Below are positions 16,395 through 24,892 of a DNA stretch of 64,000 nucleotides, piece after piece. Position 1 is the first letter of the stretch. The number at the start of each line of letters is the position of its first letter. A model generated the notes under the pieces. The model made no database searches. It was not told the origin of the DNA and saw nothing but the letters and a program-made list of their open reading frames with translations. The DNA is taken from positions 1 through 64,000 of the forward strand of contig CAKPSD010000001.1 in the NCBI GenBank assembly GCA_934183255.1, in the 5' to 3' direction. Made by a program: the position numbers and the translations under genes. The DNA comes from an uncultured Bacilli bacterium (GTDB lineage: Bacteria; Bacillota_I; Bacilli_A; RFN20; DUOF01).

Positions 16395-17198
16395 ATGTTA
16401 TATGGTGCGATAATTGGTGATATAGTTGGTTCTAAATATGAATTTAATAATATTAAAACCAAAAAATTTAAGTTTTTTGATGAAGAAATGTTTTTTACAG
16501 ATGATACTGTTATGAGTGTTGCAGTTGGGAAAGCTTTATTAAACACTTATAAAAACAATTATAATAATTTAAAAGAAGAAGTAATAAAGCAAATGCAAAA
16601 ATATGGAAGAATATATTCTAATGCAGGATATGGTAATATGTTTAAAGCATGGTTACAAAATGAAAATCCTACACCTTATAATTCCTTTGGCAATGGTAGT
16701 GCTATGAGAGTTAGTGCAGTTAGTTACTTTGCTAAATCATTAGATGAAGTAAAAAAATTATCTAAAATAGTAAGTGAAATTACTCATAATCATATAGAGG
16801 GAATTAAAGGAGCAGAGGCTACTTCTGTAGCAATATATATGGCTCTTCATAAGGCTAGTAAAGAAGAAATAAAAGATTATATTACTAAAAACTATTATGA
16901 TTTAGATTTTGATTATGAAAAATTAAGGAAAGAATATAAATTTAATGAATTATGTCAAACAACTGTTCCTCAAGCTTTATATTGCTTTCTTATAAGCGAA
17001 AACTTTGAAGATACTATTAGAACAGGTATTTCAATTGGAGGAGATAGCGATACTTTATGTGCGATTGCTGGATCTGTAGCTGAGGCTTACTATGGAATAG
17101 ATGAAAAATACATAAAAGAGGCAAATAAATATCTAGATAATAGGTTACTAAAAATAGTTAAAAAATTAAATAATTATACTAAAAAAATCACTTTGTAA
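16395..17198 (+). CDS. ADP-ribosylglycohydrolase (DraG/ARH family)
   Basis: 267 residues. The ARH signatures are clear: GAIIGDIVGSKYE at the N-terminus, FFTDDTVMS (near 33-41; magnesium ligands Thr-Asp-Asp) and GGDSDTLCAIAGS (near 216-228; second metal site). The enzymes remove ADP-ribose from modified proteins or O-acetyl-ADP-ribose. AGGAG precedes the ATG. Cytoplasmic, co-transcribed with the HTH-like gene, ends at a bidirectional terminator. Confidence 0.9.
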   Translation: MLYGAIIGDIVGSKYEFNNIKTKKFKFFDEEMFFTDDTVMSVAVGKALLNTYKNNYNNLKEEVIKQMQKYGRIYSNAGYGNMFKAWLQNENPTPYNSFGNGSAMRVSAVSYFAKSLDEVKKLSKIVSEITHNHIEGIKGAEATSVAIYMALHKASKEEIKDYITKNYYDLDFDYEKLRKEYKFNELCQTTVPQALYCFLISENFEDTIRTGISIGGDSDTLCAIAGSVAEAYYGIDEKYIKEANKYLDNRLLKIVKKLNNYTKKITL

Positions 17199-17210
17199 GT
17201 GATTCTTTTA
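17186..17210. terminator. Bidirectional intrinsic terminator
   Basis: AATCACTT-TGT-AAGTGATT with T-rich sequence on both outward sides, between convergent genes. Confidence 0.85.
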
Positions 17211-18023
17211 ATATATGTATAAATATATTCCTATGAATTGGGTGATACATCCTGTAAGTACTATTAAGTGCCATATAAAGTGAGCACTTTTTTTACCACG
17301 TAAAACTCCAAAAGGTATCATTCCTAAAGTATATATTATTCCTCCACCAAGTATATAATACAATAAATTTATATTATTTTTTATAAAACTAGGGATGAAA
17401 AGCAATCCACTCCATCCAATAACAAAATATAAAGTAAAATGAATCCATTTATTTCTACCTGGCCCAAACACTGATACAAGAGTTATTCCTGTAACTATAA
17501 TAACCCATTGAATTACGAATAATATTATATTTAATGGATAGTTTAAGTAGACTAATAGTAAAGGTGCAAATGTACCGCCTATTAGTAAATATATAGAGGT
17601 ATAGTCAAATCTTCTAAATACTCTCTTTACTGTGCTTCTTGCTCTAAAAGCATGATACAAACAACTAGATAGCATCATGAAGAATATACTTAAACAATAT
17701 ACAAGACTAGCACATAATTTATAACCTGTATCTGATTTTAAAACTAATAGTACTAATCCACCTATTGCAAGTAAAGCTCCTAGTCCATGAGTTATTGCAT
17801 TACCTATTTCTTCTAAAGTAGATAAGACAGGAGGAGCATTTAATGCTTTATTTTTTTCTCTTCTTTCTTTCCTTTTTAATTGTTTAGGAGAGAGTTCTTT
17901 AGCATTTTCTTTTAGATCTACTAATGAAGCTTGTTTTTCTTCTATTTTTTGTTTTTTTAAATCTAGTTTTTCTTTTTTTATATCTAATTTTTTTATCTTT
18001 TCATCAATTTTATTTTTATTCAT
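17208..18023 (-). CDS. Hemolysin III/PAQR-family membrane protein with charged N-terminal extension
   Basis: 271 residues. About residues 1-75 are a highly charged, probably coiled-coil extension (KIDEKIKKLDIKKEKLDLKK onward), not usual for the family. The rest is the HlyIII seven-helix domain: EEIGNAITHGLGALLAI, the SSCLYHAF motif, and SAHFIWHLIVLTG near the C-terminus, which supply the conserved Ser/His metal-site residues of PAQR proteins. Function in bacteria is unsettled (membrane homeostasis is suggested). Monocistronic, with flanking terminators. Confidence 0.85.
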   Translation of the reverse strand: MNKNKIDEKIKKLDIKKEKLDLKKQKIEEKQASLVDLKENAKELSPKQLKRKERREKNKALNAPPVLSTLEEIGNAITHGLGALLAIGGLVLLVLKSDTGYKLCASLVYCLSIFFMMLSSCLYHAFRARSTVKRVFRRFDYTSIYLLIGGTFAPLLLVYLNYPLNIILFVIQWVIIVTGITLVSVFGPGRNKWIHFTLYFVIGWSGLLFIPSFIKNNINLLYYILGGGIIYTLGMIPFGVLRGKKSAHFIWHLIVLTGCITQFIGIYLYIY

Positions 18024-18072
18024 AATTTCTACCTCAACAATTTTTATACTTTATTTATTAATAAAAGTAAAT

Positions 18073-18098
18073 AAAAAAAGTTGGTTAATCCAACTTTT
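18073..18098 (-). terminator. Intrinsic terminator of the Cys/Lys-rich small protein gene
   Basis: On the minus strand AAAGTTGG-ATTAA-CCAACTTT followed by a T-run; lies just past the stop at 18104. Confidence 0.85.
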
Positions 18099-18103
18099 AA
18101 TTA

Positions 18104-18403
18104 CTATGCATTAGCAACTGTTACTTTTTTAGCAGTAGTTTTTCTAGTAGTAGTTTTCTTAGCTGCTACTGTGCTTGTAGATTTTTTCGCTTTACTTGTT
18201 GTAGTAGTTGTTTTTTTTCTAGTAGTTGTTTTAGCAGGCTTATATTCTGCATAGAATGTTTCATAAGCATATGCGCATGGATAACTATTAGTTTTATTAC
18301 AATTTTTACAATAATTATATTCTCCACAAGTGTCGTGACATTTTGTTTGGCTGTCATTCCATTTTTGAATATCTAATTCAGTTTGCTTTTTTGAATAATC
18401 CAT
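18104..18403 (-). CDS. Small Cys-cluster protein with Lys/Thr-rich tail
   Basis: 99 residues. The N-terminal half is polar and contains a cluster CHDTCGEYNYCKNCNK followed by another Cys (SYPCAYAYE), suggesting metal binding or disulfides. The C-terminal half is low-complexity Lys/Thr/Ala/Ser (KTTTRKKTTTTTSKAKKSTS onward), like histone H1-type tails that bind nucleic acid or polyanions. GAGGTG precedes the ATG. I do not recognise the family. Tails of similar composition end the ABC ATPase at 24847 and the helicase at 63289. Confidence 0.65.
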   Translation of the reverse strand: MDYSKKQTELDIQKWNDSQTKCHDTCGEYNYCKNCNKTNSYPCAYAYETFYAEYKPAKTTTRKKTTTTTSKAKKSTSTVAAKKTTTRKTTAKKVTVANA

Positions 18404-18551
18404 TTTTTACACCTCTTTTAATAGCATGAGTTAATTATATAAATTATTTGAATTAGATGTAAAGTTTTTATATATATTAATTTTATAAAAAATATGCATT
18501 TTTATTATCAAAAATATAAAATTTTCATATTTTAAATTAGGATGTGATTAT

Positions 18552-19394
18552 ATGGCTAATAGTGATTATTTAATAGCAGGTAATGATGAGCATGGGTTAG
18601 AGCCTCAGCCTACAATTGGTAAAAGGACTCCTGTAATGCCTTATGTTGGAAGAAGCTTTTATGAAAATGAATTTAATAAGGAAGCTAAAAGATATTTTTT
18701 GGAGGCTTGTGCAAGACAAGGTTTTAGAACAGTAGATGTAAAACCAGGGAATCAAGATTTATCATTAACTGCAAGAGCACAAATAGTAAATTCTAGTAAA
18801 GCTACTTTAGTTTTAACTTTTGCTTATAACGCAGCTGCTTCAGATTCAGTATTTAGTAGCCCTAGTGGTTATGAAATATTTTATTCTACTATTAACGCCT
18901 ATCCTACTAAAAGCAAAAATCTAGCAACAAAAATATCAAATAGATTAAAAGAAGGAACTACTCAAAGATATAGGGGGGTAAAGACTGCAAATTATTATAT
19001 GTTAAGAGCAGTTAATTGCCCTAGTGCATTATTAGAAGCTGGTTTTATGACAAACTTAAAAGAAGCTAAACTTATGATGGATCCTGATTTTCAAAAGGAA
19101 GTTGGCGAAGAGTGTTGCCATGGGGTTTGTGATTACTTAGGTGTTAGTTATAAAAAAGCTACCACTATGAGTTATCCTACTATTAGGAGGGGAAGCAAAG
19201 GAAATATAGTTAAATATTTGCAATATAAGTTATTATCTAAATTATATAATCCAGGAGATATAGATGGAATATTTGGGAAAGGTGTAGATGCAGCAGTTAG
19301 AGAGTTCCAAAAAGATAATAGTTTAGTGGTAGATGGGATAGTAGGCCCTGCAACATGGAGGAAGCTTAGAGTAATAGGTGGAGGAAAAAGCTAA
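18552..19394 (+). CDS. Amidase_3-fold protein with peptidoglycan-binding domain; zinc ligands altered
   Basis: 280 residues. The first 195 follow the N-acetylmuramoyl-L-alanine amidase (Amidase_3) plan and the C-terminus (about 207-275, IRRGSKGNIVKYLQYKLLSK ... VDGIVGPATWRKL) is a PG_binding_1 domain. The late catalytic Glu is present (PSALLEAGF, Glu162). The two zinc histidines are not where expected: the first motif reads LIAGNDEHG instead of (P/A)GHGG, and the second reads TFAYNA instead of SIHAN. There is no signal peptide, so it acts inside the cell, possibly in a mother cell or after lysis. It could be a variant clade with different ligands or a non-catalytic binder. Confidence 0.7.
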   Translation: MANSDYLIAGNDEHGLEPQPTIGKRTPVMPYVGRSFYENEFNKEAKRYFLEACARQGFRTVDVKPGNQDLSLTARAQIVNSSKATLVLTFAYNAAASDSVFSSPSGYEIFYSTINAYPTKSKNLATKISNRLKEGTTQRYRGVKTANYYMLRAVNCPSALLEAGFMTNLKEAKLMMDPDFQKEVGEECCHGVCDYLGVSYKKATTMSYPTIRRGSKGNIVKYLQYKLLSKLYNPGDIDGIFGKGVDAAVREFQKDNSLVVDGIVGPATWRKLRVIGGGKS

Positions 19395-19421
19395 AGTATT
19401 AAAAAGATTTTTATAATGTCT

Positions 19422-19450
19422 AGAACTAGATTTAACTAGTTCTTTTTTTG
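19422..19450 (+). terminator. Intrinsic terminator
   Basis: AGAACTAG-ATTTAA-CTAGTTCT followed by T-run, after the amidase-like gene. Confidence 0.88.
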
Positions 19451-19566
19451 TTAAAAAAAATTAACAATTTAAGAATAATGCTAATGTTAAGAAGTAGTAA
19501 GACAAAAAGAAGAAATATGTATGTCAATATTACAAAAATGTAAGAGTAAGAAAGGAATTTTAAAAG

Positions 19567-20381
19567 ATGAAATTAATAAATGTAGTAAATGAATTTATAA
19601 TTAATAAATATGAATTTGGTAATAAAAAAATAAAAGTGGGTTATCTTATTCAACTATTAAAAGCATTCAAGAAATATTAAATAGATGTTTGAAGTTTGCT
19701 TATAAGAGGAAATATTTAAGTGAAAGATTAAAAATAGATGTTAATATTAAGCAAAATAATGTAAAAAAAGTAGATGCGTTAACTAAAGAAAAACAGTTCA
19801 AAATAGAAAAGTATTTATTAGACAAGAAAAGAAAATATTGCTATGGGATATTAATTAGTTTGTATACTGGCATGAGACTTGGTGAATTATTAGCATTTCG
19901 TTGGGAAGATGTAGATTTTAAAAATAAAACTATTAATATAAGAAGAACTACTTGTAGAGTACTTGAAAATAATAAAACAATTATTATTGAAGATACTCCT
20001 AAAACTTTATCTTCTTTTAGTGAAATACCTTTAACTAATTTTGTTATTAATATATTAAAAGAGTTAAAACAATATCAAAATAATAAAAGTGAATATGTAA
20101 TTTCTAAAAATACTGGTAAAAGAATAGAAACTAGATCATATCAAGAATCTTTTTCTAGACTATTAAAAAGATTAAAAATAAGTCATTGTGGTTTTTATTC
20201 ACTTAGACATACATTTGCTACTAGATGTTTAGAGTTAGGCGTTGATATAAAAACTTTAAGTGAATTATTAGGACACACTAATCCAACAGTTACATTAAAC
20301 AGATATGTTCATTCAAACATAGAGTTAAAAAAAGCAGCAATGAACAAGTTATCTAAAAAATTTAATTATTCTTTTTCGTAA
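19567..20381 (+). pseudogene. Decayed tyrosine recombinase (integrase)
   Basis: The intact part (from about 19638, nearest start TTG 19689) encodes the catalytic half of a tyrosine recombinase of the integrative-element type: Arg in LYTGMRLGELLAFRW, SLRHTFATR, LLGHTNPTVTLNRYVH with the nucleophile Tyr. The HxxR box reads YSLR, so the His is replaced. Upstream, MKLINVVNEFIINKYEFGNK lies in another frame (from 19567) and continues as GLSYSTIKSIQEILNRCLKF only after a shift at the A-run 19621-19635; the N-terminal arm-binding domain is missing. No other mobile genes flank it. It marks an old insertion. Confidence 0.8.
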
Positions 20382-20450
20382 TTAATGAATAATAATTTTA
20401 TTTACATTTTAAAATAAATGTATATATATTTTTATTAATAAGAATAATAT

Positions 20451-20483
20451 AGTTGTATTTTAATTATAAATACAACTTTTTTT
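20451..20483 (+). terminator. Intrinsic terminator after the integrase remnant
   Basis: AGTTGTATTT pairs with AAATACAACT around a 7-base loop, then T7. Confidence 0.85.
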
Positions 20484-20494
20484 GGCTTTATTTA

Positions 20495-20523
20495 TTGTTC
20501 GCATATTTTATATTTTGTATAAT
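20495..20523 (+). promoter_or_regulatory. Promoter of the ABC transporter operon
   Basis: TTGTTC (20495-20500), 17-base spacer, TATAAT (20518-20523). A small imperfect dyad TAACATATTACGTTA lies just downstream and could be an operator. Confidence 0.7.
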
Positions 20524-20572
20524 GTAATTAACATATTACGTTATCATATGAGAAAGGAAAGGGAGAAAAGAT

Positions 20573-21724
20573 ATGAAAAAATATGGACTTGGTGCACTAG
20601 CAATGGCTGGTGTACTTGCAATTGCTGGTTGTAGTTGTAATAAAGGTAATTTAACTGGTAATGCAAAAATTATTGATGAGGCAAAAAATTATACGGTTGA
20701 AAAACTTGCTGAACTTGCTAAAGGAGAAACTGGTAAATTTACTGTTTATTCAACTTCTTCAAAAACAAAAAAAGCATTAGAGGCATTTTGTACTAAGTAT
20801 GAAATCAGTGGATGTGAAGCACAAAGTTATAATGACTATGAGTTATATACTAAGTTAACTACTGAAATTGAAGGAAATGTAGAAAATGGAGTAGATGTTG
20901 CTTTAACTCAAGATGGTTTAACACTTAAAACTACAATGGTAGATACTGGATATCTTATCAATTATAATCCTGTAGTTGAAGGTGCTGAAAAGAGCGATTT
21001 ATATGCATTTATGTATTATGTAAAAGCAATTGGTATGTCTGATGAAGTAGAAGCTGGATCATTAACTAATATTTGGCAATTAACTGATACTACTAGTGTT
21101 AACTATTTTAAAAATCCATTAAACGAGTTAATTAATATGTCTTTTTTAACTCAATTAACTACTGAAGAATGGGCAACAAAATTAGCTACTGCTTATAAAA
21201 CATGGAAAAATGTTGATGATGCCGGCTTAACTGCTGCATTAACTGCTGGAAATTATAGAAATGCTGGTTATATGTTTGTTGATAAATTAATGAAAAATGT
21301 TAACTTTAATGGTAGTGAAGGAGATATCGCTAAAAAAGTTGATGCAGCTACTGTTCCAACATATGGATTCGGAGCTTATGGAAAATATAAAGGTAAAACT
21401 AACTACACTACTGCTAAAACATTAGCTGGTTATTCTTACTTTGTATATCATATGTATGCACAAATTTCTAAAAATACTGATAGACCTTATACTTCTATGT
21501 TATTCATTAACTATATTTCAACACAAGAAGGTGCTGATTTCTGGGCTAAAAAGAGTGTAGGACCTGGTGCTTATTCTACTAACACAACTTATACTACAGA
21601 TCAAGCTGAAACTTTAAAAAGTATTCTTGACAATGCAGTTGTTGAAAATGTTGACACTATAGTAAAGACTCCTAAAACAGTAGAATATTTCATTACTAAT
21701 AGTGTATCTGAAAATAAAAGATAA
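20573..21724 (+). CDS. ABC transporter substrate-binding lipoprotein (iron/Fbp-like)
   Basis: 383 residues with a short signal peptide and lipobox (AIAGC, Cys20). The mature part starts a family-1 type binding fold (GKFTVYSTSSKTKKALEAFC then KYEISGCEAQSYNDYELYTK), as in Fe3+ or 2-aminoethylphosphonate binding proteins. It is rich in Thr/Tyr. AGGGAG precedes the ATG. The neighbours are a fused permease and an ATPase of the FbpC/PotA class, making a complete importer. Substrate is not deducible: iron is the usual default, but the Tyr ligands cannot be confirmed by eye. Confidence 0.8.
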   Translation: MKKYGLGALAMAGVLAIAGCSCNKGNLTGNAKIIDEAKNYTVEKLAELAKGETGKFTVYSTSSKTKKALEAFCTKYEISGCEAQSYNDYELYTKLTTEIEGNVENGVDVALTQDGLTLKTTMVDTGYLINYNPVVEGAEKSDLYAFMYYVKAIGMSDEVEAGSLTNIWQLTDTTSVNYFKNPLNELINMSFLTQLTTEEWATKLATAYKTWKNVDDAGLTAALTAGNYRNAGYMFVDKLMKNVNFNGSEGDIAKKVDAATVPTYGFGAYGKYKGKTNYTTAKTLAGYSYFVYHMYAQISKNTDRPYTSMLFINYISTQEGADFWAKKSVGPGAYSTNTTYTTDQAETLKSILDNAVVENVDTIVKTPKTVEYFITNSVSENKR

Positions 21725-21755
21725 TTATATTAGTAAATTTATTTGATTTTATATA

Positions 21756-21795
21756 CAAAAGCAGGATTTACTATATATATTCCTGCTTTTGTTTT
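21756..21795 (+). terminator. Intercistronic terminator between binding protein and permease
   Basis: CAAAAGCAGGA pairs with TCCTGCTTTTG (to 21791), followed by TTTT. Placed inside the operon it would lower permease/ATPase expression relative to the binding protein. Confidence 0.8.
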
Positions 21796-21809
21796 AATGA
21801 GGTGAAATT

Positions 21810-23630
21810 ATGAAAAATAAAATGAAAAAGTTTTTTAATAAAGTTAAATCTTATTTTTCTCAACCATCTAATGTAATATTAGTAATATTTTTACTTATAT
21901 TAGCTGCTGGTACTTTAACACCACTAATTTCAATGCTTGTTGAAACATTTATAACTCATTCATCTGAAGTTAGAAGTATTGGTGGAAAAGTAGGAGATGT
22001 TACAATAAATAGCTGGAAACAAATATTAACTTCTACTGATTATAATTATAGTAAAAACTATTTTTATACTCCTTTATTCAATTCAATTAAAATAGCTTTA
22101 TTAGCAGCTGTTATTGCAATTGTAATTGGTGGAGTATTTGCATGGTTTATAACAAGAACTAATATAAAATTTAAAAAGTTCTTTTCTACTGTATTTATAT
22201 TTCCTTATATAATGCCTTCATGGACACTTGCGTTATTCTGGACAAATATGTTCTCTAATATTAATGTAACAGGATGTTCAGCAAATGGTATTTTGGCATC
22301 AGTTTTTGGTATATATGCTCCTAGTTGGCTAGTATTTGGTGCTGTTCCTATTTCAATAGTTTTAGGATTACACTATGCTCCATTTGCTTATATATTAATT
22401 GGTGGTATTTTGAAAAATATGGATGCTAACTTAGAAGAGGCAGCTACTATTTTGAAAACTCCTAGAAGAAGAATTTTAACAAAAATTACTCTTCCTATAG
22501 TAAGACCTGCAATTATGAGTACATTCTTACTTGTATTTGCTAGTTCAATTAGTGCTTATGCCGTTCCTGTGTTTTTAGGATCTCCAGCAAACTATTTGAC
22601 TCTTACAACAACAATGAAATTTTTAAATAGTAGAGCTCCAGCACAAGGGTATATAATAGCTATAACACTTATAGTTATGGGATTATTAATATTAGGTATA
22701 AATCAATATTTTACTGGAAGAAGAAAAAGTTATACAACCGTTACTGGTAAAAGCTCACAGGTTTCTTATATTAACCTTAAAAAGGCTAATTATCCACTTG
22801 CAATATTAGGTTGCTTATTTGTATTCTCTATGTCGATATTGCCACTTATAACATTCGTATTAGAATCTCTTATTATAGAACCAGGAAATTATTCGTTCTC
22901 TAATATGACACTTGATTTCTGGATAGGTGGTAATACTCCTAAAATGATAGAAAAATATGGGTATGGATGGACGGGTGGTATACTTAGAAATTCAGAAGTT
23001 TGGAGAACTTTAGGAAATAGTATACTATTATCTGTTACATGTGCATTAGTTGCTGGTACATGTGGATTATTAATAGGATATGCAGTTGTTAAAAAGAGAA
23101 ATTCTAAATTAGCAGGTATTGTTAGCACACTTGCTTTTATTCCTTATTTAATTCCTGCGATGGCATTTGGTGCTGCTTATTTAGCTTTCTCAACTAAAAT
23201 TACATTCTTATATGGGACATTCTTGCTTTTAGCAATTGTTGGTTCTATAAAATATATGCCTTTTGCTACTAGAGCAAGTACTGGTGCAATGATGCAATTA
23301 TCAGGAGAGATTGAAGAAGCTGCAGTTCTTACAGGTACACCATGGTGGAAGAGAATGACTAGAATTATATTCCCAATACAAAAATCGAGTTTCTTATCTG
23401 GTTATTTATTACCATTTATATCATGTATGAGAGAGTTGTCATTATTCGTATTAATTGTTGCAAGTAGAAATAGTGTTATTACAACTTTGTTAATGTATTA
23501 TGATGAAAAAGGATATGATCAATATGGTAATGCACTTAACTTACTTATTGTATTATTTGTATTATTAGTTAACTGGTTAGTTAATAAAATAACTGGTGCA
23601 TCTATAGATAAAGGAGTAGGAGGTAATTAA
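21810..23630 (+). CDS. Two-domain ABC permease (FbpB-like)
   Basis: 606 residues with about 12 membrane segments and two BPD_transp_1 domains. Each has an EAA loop that docks to the ATPase: LEEAATILKTPRRRILTKIT (about 209-228) and IEEAAVLTGTPWWKRMTRII (about 500-519). The fused two-domain form is typical of Fe3+ (FbpB/AfuB) and 2-aminoethylphosphonate importers. GAGGTG precedes the ATG; only two bases separate the stop from the ATPase start, so the two are coupled. Confidence 0.88.
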   Translation: MKNKMKKFFNKVKSYFSQPSNVILVIFLLILAAGTLTPLISMLVETFITHSSEVRSIGGKVGDVTINSWKQILTSTDYNYSKNYFYTPLFNSIKIALLAAVIAIVIGGVFAWFITRTNIKFKKFFSTVFIFPYIMPSWTLALFWTNMFSNINVTGCSANGILASVFGIYAPSWLVFGAVPISIVLGLHYAPFAYILIGGILKNMDANLEEAATILKTPRRRILTKITLPIVRPAIMSTFLLVFASSISAYAVPVFLGSPANYLTLTTTMKFLNSRAPAQGYIIAITLIVMGLLILGINQYFTGRRKSYTTVTGKSSQVSYINLKKANYPLAILGCLFVFSMSILPLITFVLESLIIEPGNYSFSNMTLDFWIGGNTPKMIEKYGYGWTGGILRNSEVWRTLGNSILLSVTCALVAGTCGLLIGYAVVKKRNSKLAGIVSTLAFIPYLIPAMAFGAAYLAFSTKITFLYGTFLLLAIVGSIKYMPFATRASTGAMMQLSGEIEEAAVLTGTPWWKRMTRIIFPIQKSSFLSGYLLPFISCMRELSLFVLIVASRNSVITTLLMYYDEKGYDQYGNALNLLIVLFVLLVNWLVNKITGASIDKGVGGN

Positions 23631-23632
23631 TT

Positions 23633-24847
23633 ATGTCTGAGATTAGATTAGAGAATATTACAAAAAGATGGGGAAAATTTGTTGGTGTAGATAACCTTAA
23701 TATGGTTATTGAAGATAGATCATTTGTTACTTTACTAGGCCCTAGTGGATGTGGTAAGACTACAACACTTAGAATGATAGCAGGTCTTGAAACACCTACT
23801 AGTGGTAGAATAATTATTGATGGAGTTACAGTATTTGATTCTGAACAAGGGATTAATGTCCCTCCTAGTAAAAGAAATGTTGGTTTTTTATTTCAAAACT
23901 ATGCTTTATGGCCTCATATGACTGTTTATCAAAATATAGCTTTTGGTTTACAAAACTTAAAATGGGATAAACAAAAAATTAATGATAGAGTACATGAACT
24001 ATTAAAATTATTAAAAATAGAAGAATTTGAAAAAAGATATCCTAGTGAATTAAGTGGAGGTCAACAACAAAGAGTTGCTATTGCTAGAACTCTTGCTCCT
24101 AATCCTAAAATATTATTTATGGATGAGCCATTATCAAATCTAGATGCAAAACTTAGAATGGAAATGCGTGTTGAGCTTAAGAGACTTCACTTAAATACTG
24201 ATTCTACATTTGTATATGTTACACATGATCAGCTTGAAGCTATGACTTTGTCTAGTAAAGTTTGTATTATGGAAAAAGGTGTTCTTAAACAGTATGCTAA
24301 ACCATTAGAAATGTATAATAAGCCTGCATGTGTATTTGTAGGTGACTTTATTGGTAATCCTACAATGAATTTTATTGATGCTGAGTATAAAGATGGTAGT
24401 GTAGAGTTCTGTGGCTTAAAAGCTAAATTTGTTTCTAATGATACAAAAGAATTAGAAAATAAAAAAGTTATTCTAGGTATTAGACCAGAATACATTCATA
24501 TTAGTGATAAAGGAACAAATGAAGGTACTATTTTCTCAACTCTTCCTTCTGGTATGGAAACAACTGTTAAAGTTAGCGTAAATGATAACTTATTAACATC
24601 AGTAGTATTTGGTAGTGTGGACTATAAAGTTGATGAAAAAGTAAAAATTGATTTTATAGGTGATTCAATTATCTTATTTGATGCTGAAACCAAAGATAAT
24701 ATAGCAATGGGCAGATTAGAATTTGGAAGTTCTACTAAAAAAGAAACAAAAGTAGAAACTAAAAAGGTAGCTAGTAAAGAATCAGCTAAAACAACTAAAA
24801 AAGTTGATACTAAAAAGAGCACTACAAAGAAGACAATTAAAAAGTAG
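23633..24847 (+). CDS. ABC transporter ATP-binding protein (FbpC/PotA class) with Lys/Thr-rich tail
   Basis: 404 residues. Walker A is GPSGCGKTTT (about 37-46), Q-loop FQNYALWPHMTV, signature LSGGQQQRVAIART, Walker B ILFMDEPLSNLDAKLR. A TOBE-type regulatory region follows (about 240-360). The last 35-40 residues are a low-complexity Lys/Thr/Ser tail (KKETKVETKKVASKESAKTT), absent from standard family members. It powers import through the adjacent permease. GGAGGT lies upstream in the end of the permease gene. Confidence 0.92.
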   Translation: MSEIRLENITKRWGKFVGVDNLNMVIEDRSFVTLLGPSGCGKTTTLRMIAGLETPTSGRIIIDGVTVFDSEQGINVPPSKRNVGFLFQNYALWPHMTVYQNIAFGLQNLKWDKQKINDRVHELLKLLKIEEFEKRYPSELSGGQQQRVAIARTLAPNPKILFMDEPLSNLDAKLRMEMRVELKRLHLNTDSTFVYVTHDQLEAMTLSSKVCIMEKGVLKQYAKPLEMYNKPACVFVGDFIGNPTMNFIDAEYKDGSVEFCGLKAKFVSNDTKELENKKVILGIRPEYIHISDKGTNEGTIFSTLPSGMETTVKVSVNDNLLTSVVFGSVDYKVDEKVKIDFIGDSIILFDAETKDNIAMGRLEFGSSTKKETKVETKKVASKESAKTTKKVDTKKSTTKKTIKK

Positions 24848-24868
24848 TATATGATTATTATATAACAT

Positions 24869-24892
24869 AAAAGGGCAATTTTGCCCTTTTTT
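24869..24892. terminator. Bidirectional intrinsic terminator
   Basis: AAAGGGCAA and TTGCCCTTT with T6 (plus) and a T-rich run on the minus side, between convergent genes. Confidence 0.88.

Noticed and set aside
18166..18357. Second minus-strand frame overlapping the small Cys protein
   Set aside because: Out-of-frame shadow; no ribosome site, while the 18104-18403 frame has one and uses the terminator.
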